Source: Streptomyces tendae (GTDB lineage Bacteria; Actinomycetota; Actinomycetes; Streptomycetales; Streptomycetaceae). Taken from it: 64,000 bases of DNA. The translations under genes were made by a program, and so were the position numbers. Positions 1 to 8,566 of the stretch are shown here, piece after piece. The first letter of the stretch is position 1, and the number at the start of each line of letters is the position of its first letter. Under the pieces are notes generated by a model that saw only the letters and a list, made by a program, of their open reading frames with translations, was not told where the DNA came from and did no database searches. The DNA lies in assembly GCF_008632955.1 (NCBI RefSeq), contig NZ_CP043959.1, positions 372,001-436,000 of the forward strand, given 5' to 3'.

Positions 1-746
1 TCGACGTGCACGGGGACGTCCAGGCCGGTGCGTTCCTGGAGGTCGTCCAGCGCCGCGCACAGCTCGGCGATCGGCTCGTAGGACCCGTCGAAGGTGGAGC
101 CCAGGATGCCGACGACGCCGATGGTGTTCTCGTCGCACAGCTCGGCGGCCGCCGCCGGGTCGAGGTGGAACCGGTCGCCCTCCATGGGCACCTGACGGGG
201 CTCCACCTCCCAGAAGGTGCAGAACTTGTCCCAGCAGACCTGCACGTTCACGCCCATCACGAGGTTGGGGCGGGCCTCGCGCGAGGGGTACCGGCCGGCG
301 TTGCGCAGCGACCAGCGCCGCTTGAGCGCCAGACCGGCCAGCATGCAGGCCTCGCTGGAGCCGGTGGTCGAACAGCCCACGGCCTTGTCGGGGTCGGGGG
401 CGTGCCACAGGTCGGCGAGCATCGACACGCAGCGCCGCTCCAGCTCGGCGGTGCGCGGGTACTCGTCCTTGTCGATCATGTTCTTGTCCCGGCACTCCGC
501 CATCAGCAGCCCGGCCTCGGGCTCCATCCAGGTGGTGACGAAGGTGGCCAGGTTCAGCCGCGCGTTGCCGTCCAGCATCAGCTCGTCGTGCACCAGCTGA
601 TACGCCGTCGACGGCGCCATCGGGTCGTCCGGGAGGCGGTGCTTGGGCGGCGCCTCGGTCATACCCCCGACCGGGTTCGCCGGTCCGAGGAACGGGTTGA
701 CGGACAGCGGGCGCTCGCCGGCCGTCCGGCCTTGGTGCAGCGGCAT
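1..746 (-). CDS. gadB: Glutamate decarboxylase (N-terminal 248 codons; gene runs off the left edge)
   Basis: PLP-dependent decarboxylation of glutamate to GABA, which consumes a cytoplasmic proton. The ATG at 746 is preceded by GGAGGACCC; a second ATG lies at 662. The visible part carries the family's N-terminal pattern: NPFLG near residue 17, a TWMEP segment, and GSSEACMLAGLALKRRW near residue 130, typical of GAD and its cofactor-binding domain. The Lys that binds PLP lies in the missing C-terminal half. The next gene downstream of its start region is a YfeO-type ClC channel in the same orientation; decarboxylases and ClC transporters act together in acid resistance in E. coli, so the pair plausibly serves acid stress (inference). 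Identification is firm; completeness cannot be judged. Confidence 0.9.
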   Translation of the reverse strand, partial: MPLHQGRTAGERPLSVNPFLGPANPVGGMTEAPPKHRLPDDPMAPSTAYQLVHDELMLDGNARLNLATFVTTWMEPEAGLLMAECRDKNMIDKDEYPRTAELERRCVSMLADLWHAPDPDKAVGCSTTGSSEACMLAGLALKRRWSLRNAGRYPSREARPNLVMGVNVQVCWDKFCTFWEVEPRQVPMEGDRFHLDPAAAAELCDENTIGVVGILGSTFDGSYEPIAELCAALDDLQERTGLDVPVHV

Positions 747-807
747 GGGTCCTCCGTACGGTGTCGGACGGCCCGGGCGCGGGCCGTTCGGAGAGGGAAG
801 CGGACGG

Positions 808-2100
808 TCACCGGACCGCCGTCCCGTCCGCCCGCAACTGCATGTGCGGGCGGCCCGTGACGAGCAGCCAGGCGGGAAGGGTGGCCAGGCAGAGGAGGGT
901 GAGGATGCCGGTGTCGGCGACCAGCACGGCCGCGACGAACAGGCTGACCCAGCCCTGTCGGGTGACGGCCAGCAGCAGGCCCAGGACGCCCGCCGACACG
1001 CCGACCGCCGGGTGCACCGCGGGCACCAGCGCGTGGGCGCACAGGCCGAGCGCGGTTCCCACGAACACCGCGGGGAAGATCCGGCCGCCGCGGAAACCGC
1101 TGCAGGTGGCGACGAGCAGCGCGGCCAGCTTCACCACCGTCATCGTGGCGAACTCGCCCGCCGACCAGCCGTCCGGGTCGCGGGCCAGCTCGGCGATCTC
1201 GTCGAGCCCCTTGAACAGCGTCAGATGTCCGCCGAGCGCCGCGAGGCCGCCCAGGACGGCGCCGCCGGCCGGGAGCATCAGCATCGGGTGGCGCAGCCGC
1301 CCGAACGCCCGGTGGACGAAGGGAAAGGCGTACACGGCGCACATGCCGAGCAGCGCGCCCGCCGGGGCGACCACGAGGGACGCCAGCAGGTCGCTCCAGC
1401 CCGGTCGCCCGAACGGCGGCAGATGCAGGTCGAAGCTCGGCTCGGACACCAGCGTGGTGGTGAGGGCCCCGGCCCCGGCGGCGGCCAGCGGGGCGAAGAG
1501 GCTGTCCCACAGCTGCCCCTTCACGCGCTGCCCGGCCAGCGCCTCGGAGATCACCAGCGCGGCGGCGACCGGTGTGCCGAACAGCGCGCCGATGGTCCCC
1601 GCCTCCGCCAGGGCCACCCACCCGCGCTGCGGCGCCCGGGGGAAGGCCCGGGTGCCGAGCCAGAGGGCCAGCGCGACGTTCACCGCGATGATCGGGTTCT
1701 CCGGACCCAGGCTGGGGCCGCCGGCCAGGACGAACGCGGTCGCCAGCAGCAGCCCGGGCAGCACCGCGGGCGGCAGCACCGGCGCCTCCAGCCCGGTGGT
1801 CGCCGGGTCGGGGCCCGCGTGGCCGGGCACCTTCCAGACCACCAGCCCGACCGCCACCCCCGTGGCGACGAGCACCGTGAACATCCACAGCACGGAGTAC
1901 CGGCCGACGCCGACCGCGTCCGGCAGGGTCTGCCACAACACGTCCTGCAGCTCCTCGGCCGCCGCGCTCACCCCGAGCAGGACCAGGCTCGTCACCACGC
2001 CGACCAGCAGCGCGGGCACGATGGTCGGCAGGAGGGTGCGCGCCGCGGTCGCCGGGACGGCGGCGGGAGCCGGCTGCGTGCTGTCCTGGGCCACGCGCAC
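808..2100 (-). CDS. ClC-superfamily ion channel/transporter, YfeO type
   Basis: Predicted polytopic membrane protein of 430 aa from the GTG at 2100; the frame is open to 2175 but GTG 2100 gives the usual start before a short polar segment. The ClC fold is indicated by two signatures: GGPSLGPENP in the middle, with the Glu typical of the gating helix, and GGRIFPAVFVG near residue 340. This GPENP form is the one I associate with E. coli YfeO rather than the GREGP of ClcA. It ends about 60 bp before the gad start and is read in the same direction, so co-transcription is plausible, with anion movement compensating charge during glutamate decarboxylation (inference). Substrate ion is not determinable. 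Confidence 0.8.
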   Translation of the reverse strand: MRVAQDSTQPAPAAVPATAARTLLPTIVPALLVGVVTSLVLLGVSAAAEELQDVLWQTLPDAVGVGRYSVLWMFTVLVATGVAVGLVVWKVPGHAGPDPATTGLEAPVLPPAVLPGLLLATAFVLAGGPSLGPENPIIAVNVALALWLGTRAFPRAPQRGWVALAEAGTIGALFGTPVAAALVISEALAGQRVKGQLWDSLFAPLAAAGAGALTTTLVSEPSFDLHLPPFGRPGWSDLLASLVVAPAGALLGMCAVYAFPFVHRAFGRLRHPMLMLPAGGAVLGGLAALGGHLTLFKGLDEIAELARDPDGWSAGEFATMTVVKLAALLVATCSGFRGGRIFPAVFVGTALGLCAHALVPAVHPAVGVSAGVLGLLLAVTRQGWVSLFVAAVLVADTGILTLLCLATLPAWLLVTGRPHMQLRADGTAVR

Positions 2101-2137
2101 ACGATAAGCGGGCGAAAGGGATAAACCGGGAACCCGC

Positions 2138-2168
2138 TTGCACCTCACGTGGCGTGAGGACCCAGGCT
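2138..2168 (+). promoter_or_regulatory. tipA promoter with MerR-type operator
   Basis: A -35 TTGCAC (2138-2143) and a -10-like CAGGCT (2163-2168) are separated by 19 bp, the long spacer typical of MerR-activated promoters. A perfect inverted repeat, CCTCACG/CGTGAGG with a 3-nt centre (2143-2159), fills the spacer. This is the layout of the thiostrepton-inducible tipA promoter of S. lividans, where TipAL twists the DNA to allow transcription of its own gene. Confidence 0.88.
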
Positions 2169-2195
2169 GGGGCACGGAACGGAAGGGGAGCGGAA

Positions 2196-2957
2196 GTGAG
2201 CTACTCCGTAGGACAGGTGGCCGGCTTCGCCGGTGTCACGGTGCGCACCCTGCACCACTACGACGCCATCGGCCTGCTGGTGCCGACCGGGCGCAGCCAC
2301 GCGGGGCACCGCCGGTACGGCGACGCCGACCTCGACCGGCTGCAGCAGATCCTGTTCTACCGCGAGCTCGGCTTCCCGCTGGAGCAGGTCGCCGCCCTGC
2401 TCGACGACCCGGACGCGGACCCGCGCGCGCACCTGCGCCGCCAGCACGACCTGCTGACCGCCCGGATCGAGAGGCTGCAGAAGATGGCGGCGGCCGTGGA
2501 ACAGGCCATGGAGGCACGCACGATGGGGATCAACCTGACACCGGAGGAGAAGTTCGAGGTCTTCGGGGACTTCGACCCCGACCAGTACCAGGAGGAGGTC
2601 CAGGAACGCTGGGGCGACACCGACGCCTACCGCCAGTCGCGGGAGCGGACGGCCTCCTACACCAAGGAGGACTGGCAGCGGATCCAGCGCGAGGCCGACG
2701 AGCTGACCCGCCGGTTCGTCGCCCTGATGGAGGCCGGCGAGCCGGCCGACTCCGAGGCCGCGATGGACGCGGCCGAGGACCACCGCCGGGGCATCTCCCG
2801 CAACCACTACGACTGCGGCCACGAGATGCACACCTGCCTGGGCGAGATGTACGTCGGCGACGAGCGGTTCACGCGGAACATCGACCAGGCCAAGCCCGGT
2901 CTGGCCGCCTACATGCGGGACGCGATCCTCGCCAACGCGGTACGGCACACCGCCTGA
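2196..2957 (+). CDS. tipA: TipAL-type MerR regulator, thiopeptide-responsive
   Basis: Autogenous transcription activator that binds thiopeptide antibiotics such as thiostrepton covalently. The GTG at 2196 follows AAGGGGAGCGGAA and gives 253 aa, the length of TipAL. Residues 1-70 form the MerR winged helix (SYSVGQVAGFAGVTVRTLHHY), a coiled coil follows to about residue 115, and the C-terminal TipAS domain contains Cys207 and Cys214 in NHYDCGHEMHTCLGEM; Cys214 is the known drug-capturing residue in S. lividans. Family precedent predicts a second internal start producing free TipAS as a sink. The operator lies immediately upstream (2138-2168). No thiopeptide biosynthesis gene is visible nearby, so the ligand is presumably external or made elsewhere. 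Confidence 0.95.
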   Translation: MSYSVGQVAGFAGVTVRTLHHYDAIGLLVPTGRSHAGHRRYGDADLDRLQQILFYRELGFPLEQVAALLDDPDADPRAHLRRQHDLLTARIERLQKMAAAVEQAMEARTMGINLTPEEKFEVFGDFDPDQYQEEVQERWGDTDAYRQSRERTASYTKEDWQRIQREADELTRRFVALMEAGEPADSEAAMDAAEDHRRGISRNHYDCGHEMHTCLGEMYVGDERFTRNIDQAKPGLAAYMRDAILANAVRHTA

Positions 2958-2959
2958 GC

Positions 2960-2990
2960 GGTCGTGGCCCGGACGGCCCGGGCCACGACC
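2960..2990 (+). terminator. tipA terminator hairpin
   Basis: Perfect 13-bp stem (2960-2972 with 2978-2990) and a 5-nt loop, starting 3 nt after the tipA stop. No T-tract follows, as is common in Streptomyces. Confidence 0.7.
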
Positions 2991-3146
2991 AGCGGCGATC
3001 GCTCATGGCGCCGGCTCGCGGCTTTCCCCGGGCGGGGGCACAGTGCATCCTGGGTACCCCCGCGGAACCTGGGCTTCAATGGTTGCGTTCATAATTTGGG
3101 CAGCCAGCCCCCGCCCTTGACCCCCAGCTGCAGGAGCCACATCCCC

Positions 3147-4205
3147 GTGACCACGCTTGCGCTCGGCCCCGAGTGGCTGAGCCCGGACTACCTCATCGAG
3201 ACCTTCAGCCTCCCCGGCATCCTGCTGATCGTCTTCGCGGAGTCCGGACTCTTCGCGTTCCTGCCCGGTGACTCCCTGCTGTTCACGGCGGGTCTGTTCG
3301 TGGCCGAGGGGACCTACATCAGCCAGCCGCTGTGGCTGGTGTGCCTCCTGATCGTGCTCGCCGCGGTGATCGGCGACCAGGTCGGCTACATGATCGGCAA
3401 GTTCTTCGGGCCCCGGCTGTTCAGCCGGCCCAACTCCAAGCTCTTCAAGCAGGAGAACCTGGAGAAGGCCCACGAGTTCATGGAGAAGTACGGCCCCAAG
3501 GCGATCGTCCTGGCCCGCTTCGTCCCCATCGTGCGGACTTTCGCGCCCATCGTGGCCGGCGCCGGCCGCATGAAGTACCGCACGTTCCTCACGTACAACA
3601 TCATCGGCGGTGTCGCCTGGGGCACGGGTGTCACCCTCGCCGGGTACTGGCTCGGCCAGATCAACTTCATCAAGACCAACGTCGAGGCGATCCTCATCCT
3701 GATCGTCTTCGTCTCCGTGGTCCCGATCCTCATCGAGTACCTGCGCGAACGCGGGAAGAAGAAGCGCGCCGCCGCCGAGGCCCCGGCCGCCGCCCCGCAG
3801 TACGCCCAGCCGCCGGTCATGGACGACGCCACCACCCAGCTGCGCCGTGTCACCCCGGCCGCCCCGCAGCAGCCCGGTCAGCAGCCCTACGGCAACCAGG
3901 GCGGCCACCCCCGGCAGCAGCCCCGCCCGCCCTACGGCAACACCCCGAACGGCCACCCGCAGCAGCAGCCCCGTCAGCAGCAGTACGGGAACGGTCAGAG
4001 GTACGACCAGCAGCAGCCGTACGGCGACGGCGGGCAGTACGACCCGCGGCAGCCCTACGGGAACGACCGGCAGCAGCCGTACAGGGACGACCGGCAGCAG
4101 CCTTACGGGGACGACCGGCAGCAGCCCTACGAGGACGACCGGCAGCAGCCCTACGGGGACGACCAGCAGTACGACCGGCAGCAGCCGTACAACGGCGGTT
4201 ACTGA
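3147..4205 (+). CDS. DedA/SNARE-associated family membrane protein with QQPYG-repeat tail
   Basis: Integral membrane protein of the DedA family, whose members influence membrane homeostasis and, in several bacteria, undecaprenyl-phosphate or lipid flipping. GTG 3147 is preceded by CAGGAG about 10 nt upstream and starts just before the first hydrophobic region. Family hallmarks are ESGLFAFLPGDS near residue 35 and the RFVPIVRTFAPIVAGAG motif near residue 122-140. About 350 aa are predicted, longer than the usual 200-220: from about residue 212 the protein turns into a hydrophilic Gln/Pro/Tyr-rich tail built of eight-residue units such as DDRQQPYG, encoded by a 24-bp tandem repeat (4062-4165). 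The tail is presumably disordered and cytoplasmic. It is convergent with the exporter gene that follows. Confidence 0.88.
   Translation: MTTLALGPEWLSPDYLIETFSLPGILLIVFAESGLFAFLPGDSLLFTAGLFVAEGTYISQPLWLVCLLIVLAAVIGDQVGYMIGKFFGPRLFSRPNSKLFKQENLEKAHEFMEKYGPKAIVLARFVPIVRTFAPIVAGAGRMKYRTFLTYNIIGGVAWGTGVTLAGYWLGQINFIKTNVEAILILIVFVSVVPILIEYLRERGKKKRAAAEAPAAAPQYAQPPVMDDATTQLRRVTPAAPQQPGQQPYGNQGGHPRQQPRPPYGNTPNGHPQQQPRQQQYGNGQRYDQQQPYGDGGQYDPRQPYGNDRQQPYRDDRQQPYGDDRQQPYEDDRQQPYGDDQQYDRQQPYNGGY
4062..4181 (+). repeat. 24-bp coding tandem repeat in the DedA-family gene
   Basis: Units begin at 4062, 4086, 4110, 4134 and 4158 and encode variants of (D/N)DRQQPY(G/R/E). The exact 24-nt spacing keeps the frame, so copy number can vary without breaking the gene. 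Confidence 0.85.
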
Positions 4206-4240
4206 GCCGGTGCCGGGCGGCGGCTGCCGTGGGCCGAGGT

Positions 4241-5968
4241 CTAGAAGCCTCGCGTCCGCTTCGCCGCCCGGCGCTTCTCCGCGGAGCCGATCCGCAGGAA
4301 CAGCCGGGAGATCTCCGATCCGAGGTTCACCCCGATCGCGATGGCCATCGCCAGCGCCACCGCCTTGGTGAGCGACGTCAGACCCCGGTTGACCTCGTTC
4401 TGCGCGATGCCCAGCAGACCGAAGTAGGTGGCCGAACCGGGCAGCAGCGGCCCGATCGCCGCCGTGGTGTACGGCAGCGCGGACGCGAACCGGTAGCGGG
4501 CCAGCAGCTGCCCGAACAGGCCGACCACACCCGCCGCCACCGCCGTGGATGCCACCGGCGAGATGTTGCCCGTTTGCTGCATCGCCCCGTAGACCACCCA
4601 GGCGACCCCGCCGTTCAGCGTCACCATCAGCACCGTGGCCCGCTCCTGCTGGAGCAGTACGGCGAACGCGAGCGACAGCCCCAGCGACGCCGTGATCTGC
4701 AGCAGTGGCTGCGGGTCCGAGCCGCCGAGCGCTGCGTCCGGGACCAGATTGGCGCCGAGCTGCACGCCGAAGTACAGCACCGTCAGCACGCCGATCACGA
4801 TGGCGACGAAGAAGTACAGGACCTCCAGCAGACGCGCGGACGCCGTGATGTAGAAGCCGGTCAGGCCGTCCTGCACGCCCGCCACCAGCGCCCGTCCGGG
4901 CAGCAGCGCGAAGAGACCACCGGTGATCACCGCGGACGCCTTCACGTCCGCGTGCGCCAGGGTCAGTGCCACACCGATCGCGGCCGGCGGCGTCGCGGCC
5001 ACCGTGAACTGGTAGAACTCCGGCAGTCCGCGCCCGGCGCACAGCCACGCCAGCCGGTCGCCGAGCATCGCGCCGATCGCCGCCGCGACGAACACCAGCA
5101 GCTGACCGCCGACCAGCACCGAGGCGGAGCCGGCGAGCAGCCCGCTCGCGAGGGTCAGCGCCCAGCCCGGGTAGGGGTGCCGGTTGCGGCGGATCTCCGC
5201 CAGCCGCCGGTACGCCTCCTCCAGGGTCACCTGGGTCTCGTCGTCGCTGAGGTCGTCCACCAGCTGGTAGACGGCCGCCAGCCGGGTGTAGTCGGGGCTG
5301 CGGCGGCGCACCGTGCGGGAGGCCGTCACCGGGTCGTCGACCAGTGACGGCTGATAGGAGACCGCGAGCAGGGTGAAGGTGACGTTGGGCTCGCAGCGGT
5401 CCAGGCCGTAGGAGCGGCACACGGCGAACATCGCCGCCTCCACGTCCTCGGCGCCCTCACCGCCGGCCAGCAGCAGCTCACCGATACGCAGGCTCAGGTC
5501 CAGCACGCGCGGCACGGCCGGACCGGCCTCGTCGTGCCGCTGCACCGGCTCCGGGGCGGGCCGTTCGGTCACCGGCATGCGCAGCATCGTGCGCATCCGG
5601 TCCTGCCAGGGCACGTCCTTGGTCAGCCGCACCAGCGGGACGCCGGCCGGCGGGGTGAAGGCCGCGGCCTGCCGTGCGCTGTAGGTCCTCGGCGTGCTGA
5701 ACGCCGACCCCTCCGCCTCCGGCGACGGCGGGGGCGGGGCCACGTCCAGACCGTCCGGAAGGGCGAACTCCGAGGTGGTCTCCGACTCCGGGCCCGGCTT
5801 CGGCACGGCCAGCCCGTCGGGGACGGCGAACTCTGAGGTCGTCTGCGACTCGCTGTCGGCCGGTGCCGCGACACCGGAGGGGGGTACGAAGGCGTTCCTC
5901 GCCTCGTCCGACTGTGGCTTGCGGTCCTCCGCGTCCGTCACGTGCTGTGCTCTCCCTGCTGACGACAC
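4241..5968 (-). CDS. Threonine/serine exporter family protein (ThrE-like)
   Basis: Predicted inner-membrane exporter. From residue 190 on, two hydrophobic blocks follow the ThrE order: the first begins with LDLSLRIGELLLAGGEGAEDVE, carries the family's soluble lobe, then five or so membrane spans; the second, ThrE_2-like block (about residue 450 on) gives another five. The N-terminal 170 residues are low-complexity and repeat a segment (SETTSEFA.PDGL) twice, unlike characterised ThrE. Two GTG starts fit: 5968, with GAGGGACG just before it, and 5941, with GGGAGAGC 8 nt upstream; I list the longer form. Function in amino-acid efflux is by family only; single-gene ThrE proteins in Corynebacterium export L-threonine and L-serine. 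Confidence 0.82.
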   Translation of the reverse strand: MSSAGRAQHVTDAEDRKPQSDEARNAFVPPSGVAAPADSESQTTSEFAVPDGLAVPKPGPESETTSEFALPDGLDVAPPPPSPEAEGSAFSTPRTYSARQAAAFTPPAGVPLVRLTKDVPWQDRMRTMLRMPVTERPAPEPVQRHDEAGPAVPRVLDLSLRIGELLLAGGEGAEDVEAAMFAVCRSYGLDRCEPNVTFTLLAVSYQPSLVDDPVTASRTVRRRSPDYTRLAAVYQLVDDLSDDETQVTLEEAYRRLAEIRRNRHPYPGWALTLASGLLAGSASVLVGGQLLVFVAAAIGAMLGDRLAWLCAGRGLPEFYQFTVAATPPAAIGVALTLAHADVKASAVITGGLFALLPGRALVAGVQDGLTGFYITASARLLEVLYFFVAIVIGVLTVLYFGVQLGANLVPDAALGGSDPQPLLQITASLGLSLAFAVLLQQERATVLMVTLNGGVAWVVYGAMQQTGNISPVASTAVAAGVVGLFGQLLARYRFASALPYTTAAIGPLLPGSATYFGLLGIAQNEVNRGLTSLTKAVALAMAIAIGVNLGSEISRLFLRIGSAEKRRAAKRTRGF

Positions 5969-6071
5969 CGTCCCTCAGTGTGCCCCGTGCCACGCCGGTC
6001 TTGCGCAGGCACAGCGAGACGGGCCGCACGCGTGCGCGTGCGGCCCGTCCGGTGCCTCTCGGCGGCGGTGC

Positions 6072-6578
6072 TCAGTGGCCGCCCTGGTCCTTGAAGCGCT
6101 TGTAGGACCGCTCGATCTCGGCCTCGGCGTCCACCCGGCCGACCCAGTCGGCGCCCTCGACGGACTTGCCGGGCTCCAGGTCCTTGTAGACCTCGAAGAA
6201 GTGCTGGATCTCCAGGCGGTCGAACTCCGACACGTGGTGGATGTCGCGCAGGTGCTCCACGCGCGGGTCCGTCGACGGGACGCACAGCAGCTTGTCGTCG
6301 CCGCCGGCCTCGTCGGTCATGCGGAACATGCCGATGGCGCGGCAGCGGATCAGGCAGCCCGGGAACGTCGGCTCGTCCAGGATGACCAGCGCGTCCAGCG
6401 GGTCGCCGTCCTCGCCGAGGGTGTTCTCGACGAAGCCGTAGTCGGTCGGGTAGGCGGTCGAGGTGAAGAGCCGACGGTCCAGGCGGATCCGACCCGTCTC
6501 GTGGTCCACCTCGTACTTGTTCCGCGAACCCTTCGGGATCTCGATCGTGACGTCGAACTCCACCGGACGCTCCTCCAT
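6072..6578 (-). CDS. ppa: Inorganic pyrophosphatase (family I)
   Basis: Soluble cytoplasmic enzyme hydrolysing PPi to two phosphates, pulling biosynthetic reactions forward. The 168-aa product has the usual family length and the metal-binding signature GDPLDALV near residue 60, plus the conserved [12 protein letters not shown] start and [11 protein letters not shown]. The ATG at 6578 is preferred; an in-frame GTG at 6587 would add three residues. The gene is divergent from dacB with only about 70 bp between the starts, so promoters must overlap or lie back to back. The adjacency to dacB, the zincin, tilS and hpt is conserved in mycobacteria. Confidence 0.96.
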   Translation of the reverse strand: MEERPVEFDVTIEIPKGSRNKYEVDHETGRIRLDRRLFTSTAYPTDYGFVENTLGEDGDPLDALVILDEPTFPGCLIRCRAIGMFRMTDEAGGDDKLLCVPSTDPRVEHLRDIHHVSEFDRLEIQHFFEVYKDLEPGKSVEGADWVGRVDAEAEIERSYKRFKDQGGH

Positions 6579-6648
6579 GATCAGCACATAGTTCTGGTGG
6601 TTAAGTGTCCCTCACGCAGGTGTGTGATCGCGAAAGGGGCTGGTGGTC

Positions 6649-8235
6649 GTGCCAGAGCTGAGGCCTTGGCGGGCCGCGGGACCGCACGTCGTGCGGATCG
6701 CGGACGCCGTACGACCGCGTCTGGCGCGCGTCGCCGCGGCCGCCGGGCCGTGGTTCACGCGGTGGGGCCGGCCGGGATCGCCGCAGGCCCCGCGGGTCGC
6801 GCGGCCCGGTACCGGCTGGTACACCGCGACCGCCGCCACTGCCGGTCTGGCGCTGGCCGCGGGTGTGGTGACCGCTGCCGGCCCCTGGGACTCCACGGGT
6901 CAGCGTACGGCCGAGCGGGACCGGGCCGTGGCCCTGGCGGCCTCGCGTGGCACAGATCACGACGGCTCCCGGGCGCACGCCGGCACCCCGCCGCGCGGAC
7001 CGCAGGCCGCCCCGCCCGCCCCCTCCGTCCTCACCGGCCTCGGCGGCACCGCCACCACCGTGCGGTCGGCGCCCGCGGGCAAGGCGCTCGCCGCCGTCCT
7101 CGACCCGCTGCTGAACATTCCGGCGCTCGGCCGCCGGTCCGCCGCCGTGGTCGACGTCGCCACCGGCAAGCGGCTCTACGGCGACGGCTCCGGCGACGCG
7201 CTCACCCCCGCCTCCACCACGAAGATCGCCACCGCCGTCGCCGCGCTGTCCGCCCTGGGCGCCGACCACCGCCTCACCACCCGCACGGTCTACGAACCCG
7301 ACACCCGGGAGGTCGTCCTGGTCGGCGGCGGCGACCCCACGCTCACCGCCCGCAAGCAGGCCAAGGGGTTCGCGAGCCTGCGGGACCTCGCCGCGCGCAC
7401 CGCCGCGGCCCTCGGCAAGCGGGGCGTGCGCAAGGTGACGCTGTCGTACGACACGACGCTCTACAAGGGCGGCACGATGCACCCGATCGGGGTCAACCCC
7501 AACCTCGCCGCCGTCACCCCCCTGATGGCCGACGAGGGGCGCACCGACGACTCCTCCAGCGGACCCGCGCCACGCGTCGCGGACCCCGCTGCCGACGCCG
7601 CCCGGACGTTCGGGGACCTGCTCAAGGATCACGGGATCACGGCGACGCCGCCCGGCCCGTCCAAGTCGACGACCCGCGCCACCACCCTCGCGACGGTCTC
7701 CTCGCCGCCGCTCGCCTCGCTCGTGGAGCGGATGCTGACCCACAGCGACAACGACCTCGCCGAGGCGCTCGCCCGGCACACCGCCGTCGCCACCGGCAAG
7801 CCGGCCGACTTCGCGGGCGGGGGAGCGGCGGTCACCGCCCGCCTGAAGCAGCTGAAGCTGCCCGTGAAGGGCATCGAGGTCAAGGACGGCAGCGGTCTCG
7901 ACCGGGGTGACCGGCTCACCGCCGACCTGCTCACCGCCCTGCTGGTCAAGGCCGGCGACCCGGCCCACCCCGAGCTGCGGCCCGTCCTCACCGGGCTGCC
8001 GGTCGCCGGCTTCACCGGCACGTTGTCCGGCCGGTACGAGGACGGTGCGGCCGGTGTGGTCCGCGCCAAGACCGGCACGCTGACGGGCGTGAACACGCTG
8101 GCCGGCACGGTCGTCGACCGTGACGGGCGCCTTCTGTCGTTCGCCTTCCTGGCCAACGACACCCCGGGGCCGGACGCGGCCCAGACAGCCCTCGACAAGG
8201 CAGCCACCGCCCTGTCGGCCTGCGGCTGCCGCTGA
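6649..8235 (+). CDS. dacB: D-alanyl-D-alanine carboxypeptidase/endopeptidase, PBP4 (DacB) class
   Basis: Class C penicillin-binding protein trimming peptidoglycan peptides outside the membrane. GTG 6649 sits 9 nt after GAAAGGGG; GTG 6643 is an alternative. About 528 aa. An N-terminal cytoplasmic stretch is followed by a hydrophobic segment (around residues 60-75) that should anchor or export the protein, then a Pro-rich linker. All three active-site motifs are present: S189-T-T-K192, S366-D-N and K474-T-G. The long distance between the first two motifs fits the extra domains inserted in PBP4 enzymes. Convergence with no downstream gene for 330 bp suggests monocistronic expression. Confidence 0.92.
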   Translation: MPELRPWRAAGPHVVRIADAVRPRLARVAAAAGPWFTRWGRPGSPQAPRVARPGTGWYTATAATAGLALAAGVVTAAGPWDSTGQRTAERDRAVALAASRGTDHDGSRAHAGTPPRGPQAAPPAPSVLTGLGGTATTVRSAPAGKALAAVLDPLLNIPALGRRSAAVVDVATGKRLYGDGSGDALTPASTTKIATAVAALSALGADHRLTTRTVYEPDTREVVLVGGGDPTLTARKQAKGFASLRDLAARTAAALGKRGVRKVTLSYDTTLYKGGTMHPIGVNPNLAAVTPLMADEGRTDDSSSGPAPRVADPAADAARTFGDLLKDHGITATPPGPSKSTTRATTLATVSSPPLASLVERMLTHSDNDLAEALARHTAVATGKPADFAGGGAAVTARLKQLKLPVKGIEVKDGSGLDRGDRLTADLLTALLVKAGDPAHPELRPVLTGLPVAGFTGTLSGRYEDGAAGVVRAKTGTLTGVNTLAGTVVDRDGRLLSFAFLANDTPGPDAAQTALDKAATALSACGCR

Positions 8236-8566
8236 AGCCCCTCAGGGGGCGCGGGGAACTGCGCGACGGGCGCGCTGCAGAGGCGAGGGGCCGACTCCCT
8301 CACCCACTTCGGGGCCTTGCCCCGGACCCCCTTCGCGCGGTTCCCCGTGCCCCCGGGAGTGCGAGGCCACAGGTGCCGGGAACGGCAGTTCCCTAGGGGC
8401 GCGGGGAACTGCGCGAACGGGGGTGTCGGGGGGTGACCCCTGAAGCGGGGCCAGGCCGGCTGGAAAACGCGGCGACCATGTCGCCCAAGGGGCGCGGGGA
8501 GCCGCGCGAACGGGCCCCCACTTCCTCGCCCTGCCCGTAACCCCACCACTCACGTACCGTTGACGC
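8236..8566. repeat. Intergenic region with four copies of a 21-bp GGGGCGCGGGGAACTGCGCGA-type repeat
   Basis: Copies: 8246-8266 (+), 8333-8353 (inverted, two or three changes), 8396-8416 (+, identical to the first) and 8489-8509 (+, two changes). The inverted copy can pair with either neighbour to form a long hairpin, which may serve as the dacB terminator. No coding potential was recognised. Degenerate copies also occur at 17838-17856 and 55069-55089, so it is a dispersed family. Confidence 0.8.
8555..8560 (+). promoter_or_regulatory. -10 box of a probable leaderless promoter (zincin gene)
   Basis: TACCGT followed by 6 nt and then the ATG at 8567. A transcript starting about 7 nt after the box would begin at the start codon; no ribosome binding site is present. 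Confidence 0.6.

Noticed and set aside
643..2124. Plus-strand open frames opposite the YfeO-type gene
   Set aside because: Low-complexity Arg/Gln/Gly-rich shadows; the minus-strand membrane protein has clear ClC motifs.
4062..4181. CRISPR-like array
   Set aside because: 24-bp units are contiguous, without spacers, and encode an in-frame protein repeat.
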